From the NCBI GenBank assembly GCA_029721515.1, contig CM056550.1, positions 10,165,964 through 10,229,963 of the forward strand: a stretch of 64,000 nt of DNA. Direction: 5' to 3'. The notes under the pieces were generated by a model. It saw nothing but the letters and a program-made list of their open reading frames with translations. It was not told the origin of the DNA and did no database searches. Both the position numbers and the translations under genes were made by a program. The DNA is from Synanceia verrucosa (Eukaryota; Chordata; Actinopteri; Perciformes; Synanceiidae). This document shows positions 55,031-64,000 of this stretch, piece by piece (the stretch's first letter is position 1; each line of letters opens with the position of its first letter).

Positions 55031-55818
55031 GACACCTGAGCGCTTGCTGACCGACGCCACTTCCTGGCACACTTGTCACTTGCCGTGGTGCAGTCTTTTC
55101 ATTTGGGCACAACAACGGCTCCTCCTCAGCACCTCCGCCCGATAGCTCTGTGGCGAAGCTCTGAAGCAGAACAGCACCAAAAGCAAGAGCGAGAGAGCTG
55201 TAGCTGTGCAACAGCGTACTTGGAAATCACACAGATATACCGTAACATTCGGGGCCATTTTGGAGTGTGCTCCAGGCCGGTAATACTTAATGAGATGTGG
55301 CGGTGTGTATTTACAGATGGGCTCAGGGCCACAGCTCAGCAGGTTGGAGACCAAATATCCCCAAATTCTCACCCAGCTAGAAGTGTGCAAGCGCATGCTT
55401 GAACATCACACCGATGTTTGTTTGTTTATTATCGAGGGCCTGCTGTGTCTGATGCTGAAACTCCAGGGGGTTTGACTTGCTGTGTTGCTGGAGTTCTTTC
55501 AAGCTTTGCGCAGAAGATGTCAGATGCGTGAATCACAAGCCTCTCGTGCGATGTCCTGAGTGGGCGTGACCTCTTGAACGGTACCAAATGAATTGCGTGT
55601 ACTCTTCTCTGACGCTGCTCTTTCATTGTGGAAGAAACATGCTCCATTCTATTGCAAACCCTAAGGTTGGAGTGGTTGCTGCAGTGTTAGTTTTCTATGA
55701 GGCCTGTCAGAGTGAGCTCAAGCCACAGGCACTGAACTCTGAGATTACGGGTCGCAGGAACCGTCAGTCAGAGTGCAGTGTCTGGGAACCGGCACCTTGC
55801 CTGCGGCTGGTTCAACTC

Positions 55819-55868
55819 ATACTTACCTGGCAGGGGAGATACCATGATCAAGAAGGTGGTTCACCCAG
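55819..55868 (+). pseudogene. rnu1: U1 snRNA, unit 3, 5' part (nt 1-50), split by LINE
   Basis: Matches unit 1 exactly over nt 1-50 and ends at the LINE insertion point. Its promoter region is intact, so transcription could read into the element; that is inference. The other part is at 61217-61341. Confidence 0.95.
55856..55868. repeat. Target site duplication, left copy
   Basis: GTGGTTCACCCAG, U1 nt 38-50, repeated exactly at 61217-61229. Confidence 0.92.
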
Positions 55869-55988
55869 GAGCAGAAGGTGGACTCTAGTATTTCAACTCT
55901 ATTGTAGTCGTGCGGTGTATGGGACACAATAGAGTGACTTGTGCAGCTTCCTTTGCCAAATAATCCTCTCCTTGATGGGAGGCCCACA

Positions 55989-57560
55989 ATGGCATCGGCA
56001 TCAAGTCACGTCAACCGCAGGAATGCAGTACGCTTTGATCTCTTGGAAGACCTGCAGATGGACCGGTTGCAGTTCAGCAGACAAATCCTGCAAAAAGAAC
56101 TTGACATCACTACCAACCAGCTAGACTATGTCTTTGCCTTTCCTGGAAAGAAGATCTTTGAGGTTATATTTACCACCACGCAACATTATGAAAGCTGTCT
56201 CGAGAAGTTTGACAAGAAAAAGAAGTCACAGCCAAGCTTCAGGAAGATCGCCATATCACCCTTGGCAGAAAGAGACTTGAAAACTGTTTATGTCATGATC
56301 TTCTCAGAAAGAGTCAGAAATCAAGATGTCTGGACATGGATGGCACGATACTGTGAGGTAATAAATGCCATGGAAGTGATGGACATTGATGGAGTCAAGA
56401 CAGGCACCAGGCGTTTCCAAGTTCGACTCATAAGGCGACAGGGGGTCCTACAGCATCTTCCAAACACCATCCAGTTGGGAGCTTTCAGGGGGTCTGTATT
56501 CTATCCTGGTCAACCCAAAGAATGCCGGAAATGTGGCAGCCTGGAACACCTGGCTGCTGCATGTACAGTAGACGTCTGCAGGAACTGTAAAGCTTCAGAC
56601 CACTCAACAGCACAATGTCCAGTGCCGGTAAAATGCAACCTCAGCTCCTCTCCCAAACATCGCTTTAAGGACTGCCCTCAAGCATACTCCAACCGAGTAA
56701 AGGTGTCTACACGTAGATCAACAGTACCTTTAAGCCAGGAAGACATGGATGAAATACCCGATGATGATGACCAGGCACCTATCCCACATACAAACCAGGA
56801 GCAGCAGTCATCAAGTACTGTCCTCCAACAACCAAGTGAACAGCCAGCATGTGACCTGGAGGAGGGGGTACAAGAGGGGACACAGGTCGTGGACTGGAGT
56901 GCTGAACTATCTGAAGATGAGGAAGGAGTGTCCAGCTCCTCCACCTCTACAACGGCCTCTCTTGCCTTGCATCAAGCAGAGCATCTTTCAAGCTCAAAGA
57001 TAGAACTGACACCGGTGACACTACAGGAGGCAGGAAATCGCCTAGATGACCTGCTGGCTAATATCCCCCTTCAAGAGACAACAACTGACCTTCTCTTCCA
57101 GGAGTTAGATGGTTTAACATCCCAGCCTCCAAGCATCACTGCCCCCCCAACACCAGGTTTATCTGCCTCCGCATTAGTGGATAGCCAACCTGAGATGTCG
57201 ACATCTGCAACCAATCTGGCAAGAGAATCCAACCTCACCTCCCAGATCTCCACGGATCAGGCCCACCTATCAACACAAGCCCTCTTGCGCCCCTCCATCG
57301 CCACCCCATTGGTACCAGACATGGTTGGTTCTCCCACAAGAAAACGTCAAAATGAGTCGACAATATCAGGTGAATCTTCTCCCTCTAACCCTTCGGTGAT
57401 TCCCCCAACTAGCTGGTCCGTTTTCTCTCCTACCTCAAATCCCTTTTTAGAGCAAGATGTGGTAGTTGCCTTCTCTTCTACTACACAGATCAAAGACATG
57501 TCGAGGAATGTAGAAAAAGTTGTGAAACCAAAGAAAAAGAAGCTCCTCAAGAAAAAGTAG
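55989..57560 (+). CDS. ORF1 protein of U1-inserted LINE (gag-like, CCHC knuckles)
   Basis: An intact frame of 523 codons from the ATG at 55989 (MASASSHVNRRNAVRF, context ACAATGG); the frame is open 16 codons further upstream. The N-terminal about 170 residues form a conserved-looking module (VRFDLLEDLQMDRLQF). Next come zinc knuckles CRKCGSLEHLAAAC (about residue 180) and CRNCKASDHSTAQC (about 198), both CX2CX4HX4C. A third, CNLSSSPKHRFKDC, has Ser in place of its second Cys. A long Ser/Thr/Pro/Glu-rich region and a Lys-rich tail (VVKPKKKKLLKKK) follow. ORF1 proteins bind element RNA and form the transposition particle. The stop is 56 bp before ORF2. Confidence 0.92.
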   Translation: MASASSHVNRRNAVRFDLLEDLQMDRLQFSRQILQKELDITTNQLDYVFAFPGKKIFEVIFTTTQHYESCLEKFDKKKKSQPSFRKIAISPLAERDLKTVYVMIFSERVRNQDVWTWMARYCEVINAMEVMDIDGVKTGTRRFQVRLIRRQGVLQHLPNTIQLGAFRGSVFYPGQPKECRKCGSLEHLAAACTVDVCRNCKASDHSTAQCPVPVKCNLSSSPKHRFKDCPQAYSNRVKVSTRRSTVPLSQEDMDEIPDDDDQAPIPHTNQEQQSSSTVLQQPSEQPACDLEEGVQEGTQVVDWSAELSEDEEGVSSSSTSTTASLALHQAEHLSSSKIELTPVTLQEAGNRLDDLLANIPLQETTTDLLFQELDGLTSQPPSITAPPTPGLSASALVDSQPEMSTSATNLARESNLTSQISTDQAHLSTQALLRPSIATPLVPDMVGSPTRKRQNESTISGESSPSNPSVIPPTSWSVFSPTSNPFLEQDVVVAFSSTTQIKDMSRNVEKVVKPKKKKLLKKK

Positions 57561-57616
57561 ATGTTCCATAATCTGTCACTGAACTAAACCTCTTGGCTCC
57601 CCCTGAACTGCAATCC

Positions 57617-60600
57617 ATGGCTCCTCTTTCTGTAGCATCACTTAATACTAGAGGACTCAATGACCCAGTAAAGTGTGCATCAGCCTTCACTTTTCTACAT
57701 TCAGAAGGGAATGATATATTTCTACTTCAAGAATGTAACTTATCCTTTAGGGAGAATTACAAAGTCTTTGAGGATAGATGGAGGCATGGCCCGTCAGTAT
57801 GGTCAGGTGAAAACAAAAATAGATCATCAGGGGTTGCAGTATTATTTAGAGGGCAAGATTTTATCATTCAGAAGGTGCAACGTGTGATTGACGGGCGAAT
57901 TCTCTGTGTTGATATTTCATGGCTTGGCAATAAGTTTAGAGTAGTCAATGTGTATTGTCCAGTGGAACTCCAAGAGCGTTTAGCAGTACTCAAAGAATTA
58001 CAGCCCCTTTTGTTGTGCAGCAGAGAGGTCATTCTGGGTGGTGACTTCAACTGCCTGGTCAACAAAAAGGATAAGTCAACCACCTCCACAGTAAGGCTTG
58101 ATTCCAGTTCTGAAATCCTACAGAATATGATCAAAGACTTTCGATTGAAGGACGCTTATCGCTCAAAAAATCCAATTTCACCTGGGTGCACCTGGTCCAA
58201 TGGTAGAACCCATTCCAGAATAGACTTTCTGCTGACATCAATGGGGCTGCAGGTTGTTGATGCAACAACTACTCCAGTGTTCTTCTCTGATCACCATAAA
58301 ATTGAATGTTCTGTCATGTTTAAAGACATCATGCAAAAAGGGAGAGGTTCATGGAAGCTGAATGTATCGCTACTGCAAGATGCAAAGGCGATCAGTGAAT
58401 TTAGAGTCAAACTTAATTATTGGCTCTCTCTGAAGCCCTTCTTCAACCTAGTGGGAGAATGGTGGGAAGAAATAAAGATTAGAGCAAAACATTTCTTTAT
58501 AGATTGGGGTAAAAGAATAGCAAAAAAGAGACATCTGAAGCTACAGAAACTCCAGGCAAAATTACAGAGACTTTATATCATGTCTTATTCTGGTTTTGAT
58601 GTGGCAGAGGATATAGTTACACAAAAGAGAGATATGTCTCGTCTTTCTATAGAGGCCAGTCAGGGACTGCTGAGTGCGTGAGTCGAGTTCACCACATGGA
58701 GAACAATGAAAAATGTTCCAGATATTTTTTTAGGAAATTAGCAAGGCCAAAACATTTTGTAGAGGGATTAAAGGATAAAGACGGACAAGAAAAAACAGAA
58801 TTACATGAGGTGCTCAGTTGTGTACACACTTTCTACTCTGATCTCTACAAAAGTGAAAACTTAGACAAGGCAGCCTTGGAGGGCCTTCTGTCTACAGTAA
58901 ATGAATATGTCGATGAATCTAAACGAAAACTTGATGATGAAATATCTCTGCAAGAGCTCACAAAAGCAGTAGAAAGTATGCAAAATAACAAGGCCCCAGG
59001 GGCTGATGGTTTGCCAAAGAATTTTATACTACGTTCTGGCCAGAGTTGAAGCAGCCTCTCTTAGAGATGTACAACGAAAGCCTCCAATTGGGGACACTTC
59101 CACCATCCTTAAAGGAAGGTACCATCTCCCTCCTATTTAAAAAGGTGAGAAAAAGATCTTAAGAATTGGCGCCTTACACTTCTTGGGGTTGACCGTAAGA
59201 TTATAGCCAAAGTTATCTTTTTCGCATACAAGAAGGTGATAGAGAGGTTGGTTGGGGTAGAGCAGACCTGTGTGGTCCCTGGTCGCTCTATGTGTGATAA
59301 TCTTGCCTTAATAAGAGATTCGTATTTGTATGCCACAGACCGCAATGTACCACTCTGTATTGCTGGCCTGGATTTAGAGAAGGCCTTTGATAGGATAAGC
59401 CATGAATATCTAAAGCAAGCACTGGTTAGGTTTGGGTTCGGCCCACAGTTGAGGGCATGGATTGATTTACTATATTTTGATTGCTCTAGTAGAGTCAACA
59501 TTAATGGCCACTTTACAGAACCTATTAAGATTCAGTCAGGGGTTAGACAGGGATGCCCGCTATCTGTTAGTCTGTTTGTTCTAGCCATGGAGCCTCTAGC
59601 CTGTGGGATAAAACAGGACACCAATATCCATGGCCTGCTTGTCCCTGGTAGTAAGGGGAAGGAGGCAAAAATGGCATTGTATATGGATGACTTGACAATC
59701 CTATGCACCAGTAATAATTCAATGGTTAGAACTCTCCAGTGGTGTGAGCAATTTTCTCAAGCTTCAGGGGCAAAAATAAACCGGACTAAGAGCGAGATCC
59801 TCTACCTCAATTGGCGAGAAACCAAACTTGATACAGGGTTTACAGAAAAAAAGGAGACCATAAAAATTTTGGGAGTGGAAATTGGAAAGGGGATGGAAAC
59901 TGTAAATTGGGAAACAAGACTACCAGCTATCAAGGGAAAATTGCTCCAGTGGGAGGAGAGGGATCTAACTTTTACTGGCAAAATTCTGGTGATTAAGGCT
60001 GAGGTTCTGGCATCTTTGACGTTTCTGGCGGCTACACTACCAGCACCTAAGACCTTTCTCACTTCTTTGAGACGCATAATGTTTCAGTTCATTTGGAGCT
60101 CTCAGCAAGAACATGTTAAAAGAGACATCATGTACAAGCCTCTGTTGAAAGGAGGGAAAGCTGTACCAGAGTTAGGAGCCCAACTGGACTCCCTTTTTTT
60201 AACACCAATTCTGAATGCTGTTTTTACAGATAGGAATACCAGTCTCTGGTTTCACTTTGCCAAGTTTTGGGTGGGTCACATGATGAATAGAGGCATTGGC
60301 AGAAGGGTTTCCCTTTGTACACCCTATGCTGAAAGTAGACCAGCAATATATGAGAATGCTCTAAAACTCTTCAAAGATGCAAAGCTAGAGTGGCCAAAGG
60401 GAGGTAAAGTAGATAGGATTGATGTAGAGTGTAGCCTTTCACCTCTTAAGTCTAAGCTTGTGCCAGTGGGCATCCTACCAGAGAACCAATGCATTAGGGT
60501 ATGGAAAAATGTAAACTCACAATTTTTGTCAAATGTACATAAAGACCTGGCATGGAAGATAGCCCAACGTTGTGTCCCTACAAGAGTCTTCTTGCTAAGA

Positions 60601-61024
60601 CGGCAGCTGCACACGTAGTGCAAAATGTCCAATGGGTGATTGTAATATTGATGAGGATGTGACCCACCGGTTTTGGTCATGTTATGTTTCAAAAGCTGTG
60701 TGGGAAATTGTAAAACCATGGTTAAGAGACCTTTTTAGAGCCCCCAATGAAATGGATGTTTTATATGGAAACACTGACATAAATGGAAAGGACAAAAATG
60801 AAAGGTGGTGGGCAGTCATTAATTGTATTAAAGAAGGTATCTGGAAATGCAGAAACCTAACCGCCATTAAAAAGGTCCCTATTTCACCAGATTTTGTGGC
60901 AAAGGTTGGCCTTTCAAGTGTAAGGGACTATATTATTAGAGATAGATTTAAGTATAATGACCAAGAAATGAAAAACTGGTGGAAAATAGAGACAATTCCT
61001 TTTGTTCTGATGGACAATTTTTAA
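57617..61024 (+). pseudogene. ORF2 of U1-inserted LINE (endonuclease-RT), few frame breaks
   Basis: 57617-58681 is an intact APE-type endonuclease with SLNTRGL, LLQECNL, VVNVYCPVE, LGGDFNCLV, SRIDFLL and SDHH, all catalytic positions present. RT follows in 58678-59049 (MQNNKAPGADGLP) and 59236-60618, with GLDLEKAFDRISH, SGVRQGCPLSVSLF and ALYMDDLTIL. The usual SP after GCPL is SV here. 60632-61024 holds the C-terminal part, with a zinc-like motif C-x6-C-x8-H-x4-C around GDCNIDEDVTHRFWSC. Frame breaks lie near 58675, 59030, 59160 and 60615. The protein would nick U1 DNA and prime reverse transcription there. Few breaks suggest recent inactivation. Confidence 0.92.
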
Positions 61025-61216
61025 AATAGGAAAAACAAAAATACTGTATAGAATTTCCTTTTGTTTTGTCTGTCGATGAAATATGTCTTGGCAGGAATGT
61101 AAATATTATTTATGAATGAGAAGTTTTAATGGAAACAGAATATTGTAAGTGCATGGTTCATGTAAGATTGTATTGATTATGGCTGAAATTAATAAAGGCT
61201 TCTAAAAAGTGAAAAA
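61025..61216 (+). other. 3' UTR of U1-inserted LINE
   Basis: 192 bp, AT-rich, with AATAAAGG 25 bp before the end. The last bases (GTGAAAAA) join directly to the right target duplication. The similarity of AAAAAGTGG to U1 AGAAGGTGG leaves the junction uncertain by a few bases. Confidence 0.75.
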
Positions 61217-61341
61217 GTGGTTCACCCAGAGCGAGGCTCCGCCATTGCACTCGGTGGTGCTGACCCCTGCAATTCCCCAAATGTGGGAATCTCGACTGCC
61301 TAATTTCTGGTAGGGGGGACTGCGTTCGCGCTCTCCCCCTG
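61217..61341 (+). pseudogene. rnu1: U1 snRNA, unit 3, 3' part (from nt 38)
   Basis: It begins with the duplicated nt 38-50 and runs to the U1 end. It retains the U1A loop (ATTGCACTCG, as in unit 2) and the last hairpin (GCGTTCGCGCTCTCCCCCTG). It has a single-base deletion in CTGCAATTCCCC and no promoter of its own, so it is not a working gene. Confidence 0.95.
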
Positions 61342-61723
61342 CACTTCGTGTAGAACAAAAACGAAGGAGGTGCGCACTGCTTCCTTTTCTGCTTTCCCCA
61401 AAAGCGTGAATGGGGCTGGAGGGCTTTGATGGTTTTTTTGTTTTTTTTTGTGTTTTTTTTCTGTGAGTCCCAAAACGTGGCAGAGCTGCTGTGCAGCAGT
61501 GTCTGTTGAGCTATGTGTTGAGCGTTCCCATTTTGGAGGATGTGGCCTACGCACCCAGCGGGAGCTAAGTAACAGAAAGCTGCGAGGCATGTTTACTTGT
61601 GCGTTTACACGCAGGCAAGATGGACCAGCTTCCAACTACACTACCAGCGAGCTAAGATCAACTTTCTATTTGTCTTCCACACACGTATAAGGCTCAACCA
61701 AATGGCTGAGCTTTCCAAAAATA

Positions 61724-63330
61724 CAGTCATGGAAAAATGATTAGACCACCCTTGTTTTCTTCAATTTCTTGTTAATTTTAATGCCTGGCTCAACTAAAGG
61801 TACATTTGTTTGGACAATTATAATGATAACAACAAAAATAGCTCATGAGAGTTTAATTTAAGAACTAAGGATTATTCATTTTCCATGGTTTTCTTGATAA
61901 TAACCAAAATGACTTAAATTCTTACATCAATAGCTATGGCATTGTACCGCCAAAAACACTACTTTTAAGCATTCCATGTTTTCTTTTCTGTTTGCTTTAA
62001 ACACATGATACACACAAGAGTTAATACTTGATTGCATAACCATTGTTTTTGATGACTGCAGCCATGCGTCTTGGCATGCTCTCCACCGGCTTCTGACATT
62101 GTTCTGCTGTCACAGCAGCCCATTCCTGTTGGACAAATTCAAACAAATTTTCTTTGTTTTTGGGCTTGTGGTTCTCCATTTTGAGTTTGATGATTTTCCA
62201 CAGGTTTTCAATTGGATTAAGATCTGGTGATTGAGCAGGCCAAGGCATGGTGCGAAAGTTGTGGTTCTCCATCCAGGCTTTAACTGACCTTGCCGTGTGG
62301 CAAGGGGCATTGTCTTGTTGGAAAATCCAGTCATTCGAGGCAGGAAAGAGTTTTCCAGCTGATGGAAGAAGACTGTTTTCAAGGGTAGTCCTGTACTTGA
62401 CCTGGTTCATTCGGCCTTCACACAATTGCATTTGCCCTGTTCCACTCAGACTAAAACAACCCCAGATCATGACTGATCCACCCCATGTTTTACTGTAGGG
62501 GCAAGACAGTCTGGGTTGTAAGCTTCTCCAGGCTTCCTCCTAACCAGTACGTTGGCTGGAGTGGGCATCAATTCAAAATTGGATTCATCACTGAAGAGAA
62601 CCTTAGCCCAATCATCAACAGTCCAATCCTTGTGGTCTCGAGCAAAGAGTAACCGGGCCTTCCTCTGCCTTTCATTGATGACGGGCTTCTTGCGTGCTCT
62701 GTGTGACTTCAAACCAGCTTCAACAAGTCGGTTTCGAACTGTCCTTGCCGAGCAAGTCACATTTCTCGACAGTGCCCACTCATTTTTAAGGTCCCTGGAG
62801 GTCTGACGACGATTCCTGACACAGGAACGGATGAGTGCCACGGTCATCTCGTGGGGTAGAAAGACGTTTCCTGCCACGGCCAGGTAGCAATTTGGTAGTG
62901 CCATGTTCAGCTTGTTTTTTTTTGTTGTAATGAACGGCTGTCTTGGAGATCTTCAGTTTTTTCGCTACCTGTCTCTCACTCATGCCAATTTCCAGCAGTG
63001 CCAAGATGGCTGCCTTTGTTGCTTCACATAATTCTTTTGTTTTAGGCATTATGTGAGAGCTGACAACTTCTGAGTTGTGCTACGGCTTGAATGTAAGCGG
63101 GAAACCACTCTAGGCCTTTGCATGTGCAGTGCTGCTTGTGACATGAAATGGCCTCTTATATACCCTGGGAATCAATTAAGCTTAAGAATGTCAAATAGGA
63201 CATAAAGTATTATGTGACTAGCTGCATTTTTTGTTGTGTTCGTTGTATTATACGTTTAGTGGTACCAGATATTGGAATGAACAAGACATTGAAGAAAACA
63301 AGGGTGGTCTAATAATTTTTTCCATGACTG
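61724..63330 (-). mobile_element. Tc1/mariner transposon, copy 2
   Basis: Same family as the copy at 21949, in the opposite orientation. Its ends are CAGTCATGGAAAAA and the complement, with duplicated TA at 61722-61723 and 63331-63332. Removing it restores CCAAAAATAGATTGAAC, exactly the sequence of the other two units at this place, so the insertion is clean. Length is 1607 bp. Confidence 0.96.
62021..63049 (-). pseudogene. Tc1-type transposase, copy 2 (broken)
   Basis: Pieces 62786-63049 (MPKTKELCEATKAAILALLE, DNA-binding part), 62467-62904 (NRRQTSRDL through FSDESNF, first Asp) and 62021-62470 (QQDNAPCH and SPDLNPIENLW, second Asp and Glu, spacing 34) form one DD34E transposase of about 340 residues. 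Two frameshifts, near 62890 and 62475, break it. It is less damaged than copy 1. The enzyme would cut and paste the element at TA. Confidence 0.93.
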
Positions 63331-63879
63331 TAGATTGAACTCATTTGTGCTCCTCTCCACAGAAGTCTTTAGTAAAAGGCGAAAGACTTGTGCACAATGA
63401 AGAGAAACCAGAGCAAGCACAGCCCTTTCTCCAAGAGCAGCCGAAGGCCTATTCTTCCCAGCCCGTGCCCTCGCGGTCAGCCTCACTCGGCGTGCTGCAT
63501 TTCCGGGCAGAGGCCACAACCACTCCCAGTTCTTGCTCACATTTTCACAGTGCCAATATTCCATCTGCTCCATTTTATGTCAGCCATTCAAAAGGCAGAG
63601 ATATTTCAGGAGCCGTTATCTTCCTCGCACTTTTTCCAAGGCCCCATCTCTCTTGGGAGCGAGCATTGCACTTTCCTGCCAGTCGTCAAGGCTTGCACGC
63701 TGATTTGAGCCAACAACGTTCCACAAGAGACCTCACTTTGGAGTCGCAGCGCCTCGTTGAAACCGTGCCTCCCGACCTCAAAGTCGCCCAAGAAACGGCT
63801 CTGTTTTTCCGGCACGGTGCCGACCGAGCGGGAGACGCCACGCTCTGCTTTCTGCAGAGTCAAACGCTACAGACCTCCA

Positions 63880-63959
63880 AACTAGGGGTGAAGAAGGGGT
63901 TGCCCGTTGACTCCACGCATCGAGCCAGTATTGCGGTGCCGCTGGGAAGAGTGCATTCG
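63880..63959 (+). pseudogene. rnu2: Inverted 3' fragment of U2 snRNA, unit 3
   Basis: On plus, opposite to the other U2 genes. It matches the last about 80 nt of U2 with changes: GGGGTTGCCCGTTGACTCC, then ACGCATCGAGCCAGTATTGC, then GCCGCTGGGAAGAGTGCATTC. The 3' flank (GTTCAAAGTCAGGCTTTGAC) resembles that of the other U2 genes. The U2 5' half, with branch-point element and Sm site, is missing. The switch in orientation occurs between about 63842 and 63880. Confidence 0.85.
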
Positions 63960-64000
63960 CTTTTTGGTTTGTTCAAAGTCAGGCTTTGACAGGAAGGGTG

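Larger units (their letters stand above)
55869..61216 (+). mobile_element. U1-snRNA-inserted non-LTR retrotransposon, Tx1-clade type
   Basis: A 5.35-kb element with a 5' UTR of about 120 bp, ORF1 with zinc knuckles, ORF2 with APE-type endonuclease and RT plus a C-terminal CCHC-like motif, and a short 3' UTR ending AATAAAGGCTTCTAAAAAG and A-rich sequence. It is flanked by a 13-bp duplication of U1 nt 38-50 and lies in the same orientation as U1. The neighbouring units supply the empty site. It appears full length and not 5'-truncated. Tx1-clade families with known targets include Mutsu (5S), Keno (U2), Dewa (tRNA arrays) and Kibi/Koshi (microsatellites); I do not recall one for U1. Confidence 0.93.
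51501..63989. repeat. Tandem U1-U2 snRNA gene array (three units, the third interrupted)
   Basis: The same start sequence (TTTCATTGTGGAAGAAACAT) occurs at 51501, 53557 and 55621, giving units of 2056 and 2064 bp. Each unit carries U1 on plus, then U2 on minus about 0.9 kb away, so the two genes converge. Spacers are nearly identical between units. The third unit contains a LINE in U1 and a Tc1 element in the spacer, and its U2 is replaced by an inverted 3' piece. Confidence 0.96.

Noticed and set aside
51519..55932. Frames up to 246 codons across U1-U2 units (for example 53335-54075)
   Set aside because: They cross U1, U2 and T-rich spacers, recur only because units are repeated, and show no domain.

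Overview
The window looks like teleost fish nuclear DNA. It holds vertebrate-type 5S rRNA genes, vertebrate U1 and U2 snRNA genes, and fish-style LINEs, Tc1/mariner elements, a Gmr1-like Ty3/gypsy element, an endogenous retrovirus and a Polinton/Maverick. I recognise no ordinary single-copy host protein gene. Almost every long open frame belongs to a mobile element or is an accidental frame across RNA-gene repeats.

Layout. 1-14330 is a head-to-tail array of 56 complete 5S rRNA units of about 255 bp, all on the minus strand, cut by the window start and ending in a broken unit. 14331-15888 is a copy of an unassigned repeat family; a second copy lies inverted at about 36470-37738. 15891-27903 is a decayed minus-strand Gmr1-like Ty3/gypsy element with order gag-protease-integrase-RT. 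Two Rex1/CR1-type LINE pieces interrupt it near the gag start, a Tc1 element sits inside one of them, and another LINE sits in its 5' LTR. 27904-35589 is mostly unassigned, with one 5'-truncated LINE. 35590-41616 has a 15-bp minisatellite, the second repeat-family copy, an endogenous retrovirus LTR with leader and broken gag start, and GT-rich tandem repeats. 41719-51000 is a Polinton with many frameshifts and a large internal deletion. Its polymerase gene runs into a 500-N assembly gap (51001-51500).

51501-63989 is a tandem U1-U2 snRNA gene array with a unit of about 2.06 kb; U1 is on plus and U2 on minus, converging. In the third unit the U1 gene is split after nucleotide 50 by a 5.35-kb non-LTR retrotransposon (55869-61216). 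Its target duplication is U1 nucleotides 38-50. It encodes a zinc-knuckle ORF1 and an APE-endonuclease/RT ORF2 of Tx1-clade type. This looks like a U1-snRNA-targeted LINE, comparable to the known 5S-, U2- and tRNA-array-targeted members of that clade, and it is the most interesting object here. The same unit also carries a Tc1 element and ends in an inverted 3' piece of U2.

Together the window shows two multicopy small-RNA gene families (5S and U1/U2) within 40 kb of each other, joined by TE-rich sequence. Local higher-order duplication, edge decay and nested insertions are all visible. Domain and family names come from motif recognition, not from a database search.
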